Shown: piece after piece, positions 40,998-41,598 of the stretch
Position numbering within the stretch: the stretch's first letter is position 1
Layout of the letters: the number at the start of each line of letters is the position of its first letter
DNA from: Chara braunii
Lineage: Eukaryota; Streptophyta; Charophyceae; Charales; Characeae
DNA length: 41,598 nt
Assembly (NCBI GenBank): GCA_003427395.1
Contig: BFEA01000470.1
Coordinates: 163,409 to 205,006, forward strand
Direction of reading: 5' to 3'
The notes under the pieces: model-generated
The model's input: the letters and a program-made list of their open reading frames with translations, nothing else
What the model was told of the DNA's origin: nothing
The model's database searches: none
Program-made: the position numbers and the translations under genes

Positions 40998-41598
40998 TGT
41001 CAGGCGGCAGTCTATCTGCCGCGGCACCCGAATCCCCGAGCCGGGGGTTTTTTTGTCAACTTTTTCTTTTGTTTTTACTTGGGTGATGCCTGGGTATATA
41101 TGATCTGCGGGATTGTTGGGAAAGTGATTTTCTTGATTTGTGCTAACGTTTGAATAAGCAGGGGCAAAGCGGTCAGCTGAAGAACGCGGGCGGGCCAAGA
41201 GCGGACCAAGAATCTGAGATTTTGACACCACGCGGGAAGGACAGCAAAAGGGGGGGCTAGCTTTAGGCCGAAGGAAGAATTCCTCAGAAAACAGGTTATC
41301 AAAAATGTGTGGGGCCGCAGCTACAAGGTAGACCTAAAGGAGGGCAGGGGGGCTATGGGTGACACCAGGCTTGGTGGCTTGTCTACAAGAGCAGACCGCC
41401 AGAAGAACCAAGCTCGAAGACCTGGACCGATCTAAGGGAGCATTTTGCTCAGTGTGAAGGGGAGGGAATCTAAGAGGTGTTTTCAGTCCATAGGGGCGAT
41501 GCGAGGAACAGGGAGGGGTAGATATCGGGAAGCGAAAGGACAGTGGGGACGCATGCTCAACGAAAAGAATGGTGGTCGGGGTGAAAAGAGAATCGACT
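40998..41598 (+). repeat. 3' LTR, truncated by the window
   Basis: Begins TGTCAGGCGG and aligns with 23464-24068 of the 5' LTR to the window edge. The first 414 bases differ by about 30 substitutions plus 1-bp and 4-bp indels; the last 187 bases (41412-41598 versus 23882-24068) are identical. The rest of the LTR lies beyond the window. Confidence 0.92.

Larger units (their letters stand above)
23464..41598 (+). mobile_element. Giant Ty3/gypsy-like LTR retrotransposon, 3' end outside window
   Basis: A 5' LTR starting TGTCAGG at 23464 is repeated from 40998 to the window edge. Between them lie a candidate primer binding site, a 7-kb region of small ORFs, gag with a zinc knuckle, aspartic protease, RT, RNase H and integrase in that order, which is the Ty3/gypsy arrangement. 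If the 5' LTR ends at 27133, the element would be about 21 kb. The coding region has many stops and several frameshifts, so it is a dead copy. It inserted into the decayed minus-strand DUF7869-like gene. The five bases before it are CACGT, the expected target duplication beyond the right edge. Confidence 0.9.

Noticed and set aside
1-41598. CRISPR arrays, bacterial operons or phage genes
   Set aside because: No regularly spaced repeats with unique spacers, and the overlapping ORFs sit inside an LTR retrotransposon with eukaryotic features.

Overview
This is eukaryotic nuclear DNA made almost entirely of transposable elements, many nested and decayed. There are no bacterial-style operons, rRNAs or confident tRNAs. 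I saw spliceosomal-type splice signals, long poly(A) tails, microsatellites, an assembly gap and two large retrotransposons. The repeat content would fit a large plant or streptophyte-algal genome (a Chara-like alga is one possibility), but this is inference from repeat style only.

Left part (1-4164): old repeat debris. It holds a MITE-like inverted repeat (568-789), a near-perfect 134-bp inverted repeat (1151-1439), duplicated GC-rich repeats (1946-2640), and three tails on both strands related to the 3' end of the LINE described next. At 3.8-4.16 kb lies the 3' half of an old minus-strand LINE endonuclease region.

4165-14845: an almost complete plus-strand LINE (L1-like non-LTR retrotransposon, about 10.7 kb), flanked by a 14-bp target-site duplication (4151-4164 and 14846-14859). 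It has a 5' UTR, ORF1 with a CCHC knuckle, an unusual middle ORF, ORF2 (AP endonuclease, reverse transcriptase, C-terminal Cys/His region), a 3' UTR and poly(A). It has several stops and frameshifts. It split an older related LINE lying in the opposite orientation (14860-15360 and about 3830-4164).

15.4-23.46 kb: mostly unassigned DNA with a short direct repeat, a compound CT/CA microsatellite, and a decayed minus-strand gene (21665-23463) that resembles DUF7869-type transposon-associated proteins.

23464-41598: a giant plus-strand Ty3/gypsy-like LTR retrotransposon, running off the right edge. The 5' LTR seems to be about 3.7 kb (23464-27133, with a 717-nt N gap and 100-bp tandem repeats). 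A candidate primer binding site and a leader with intron-like signals follow. The most unusual part comes next: 28755-33906 holds an array of small same-strand ORFs, several paralogous to each other, that touch or overlap head-to-tail (ATGA or stop-start junctions). After them come gag, protease, and RT-RNase H-integrase, themselves linked by short overlaps. The 3' LTR begins at 40998. Most coding units are broken, largely by stops that a single C-to-T or G-to-A change would explain. I recognise no known family for the pre-gag ORFs; they are the best candidate here for something undescribed.
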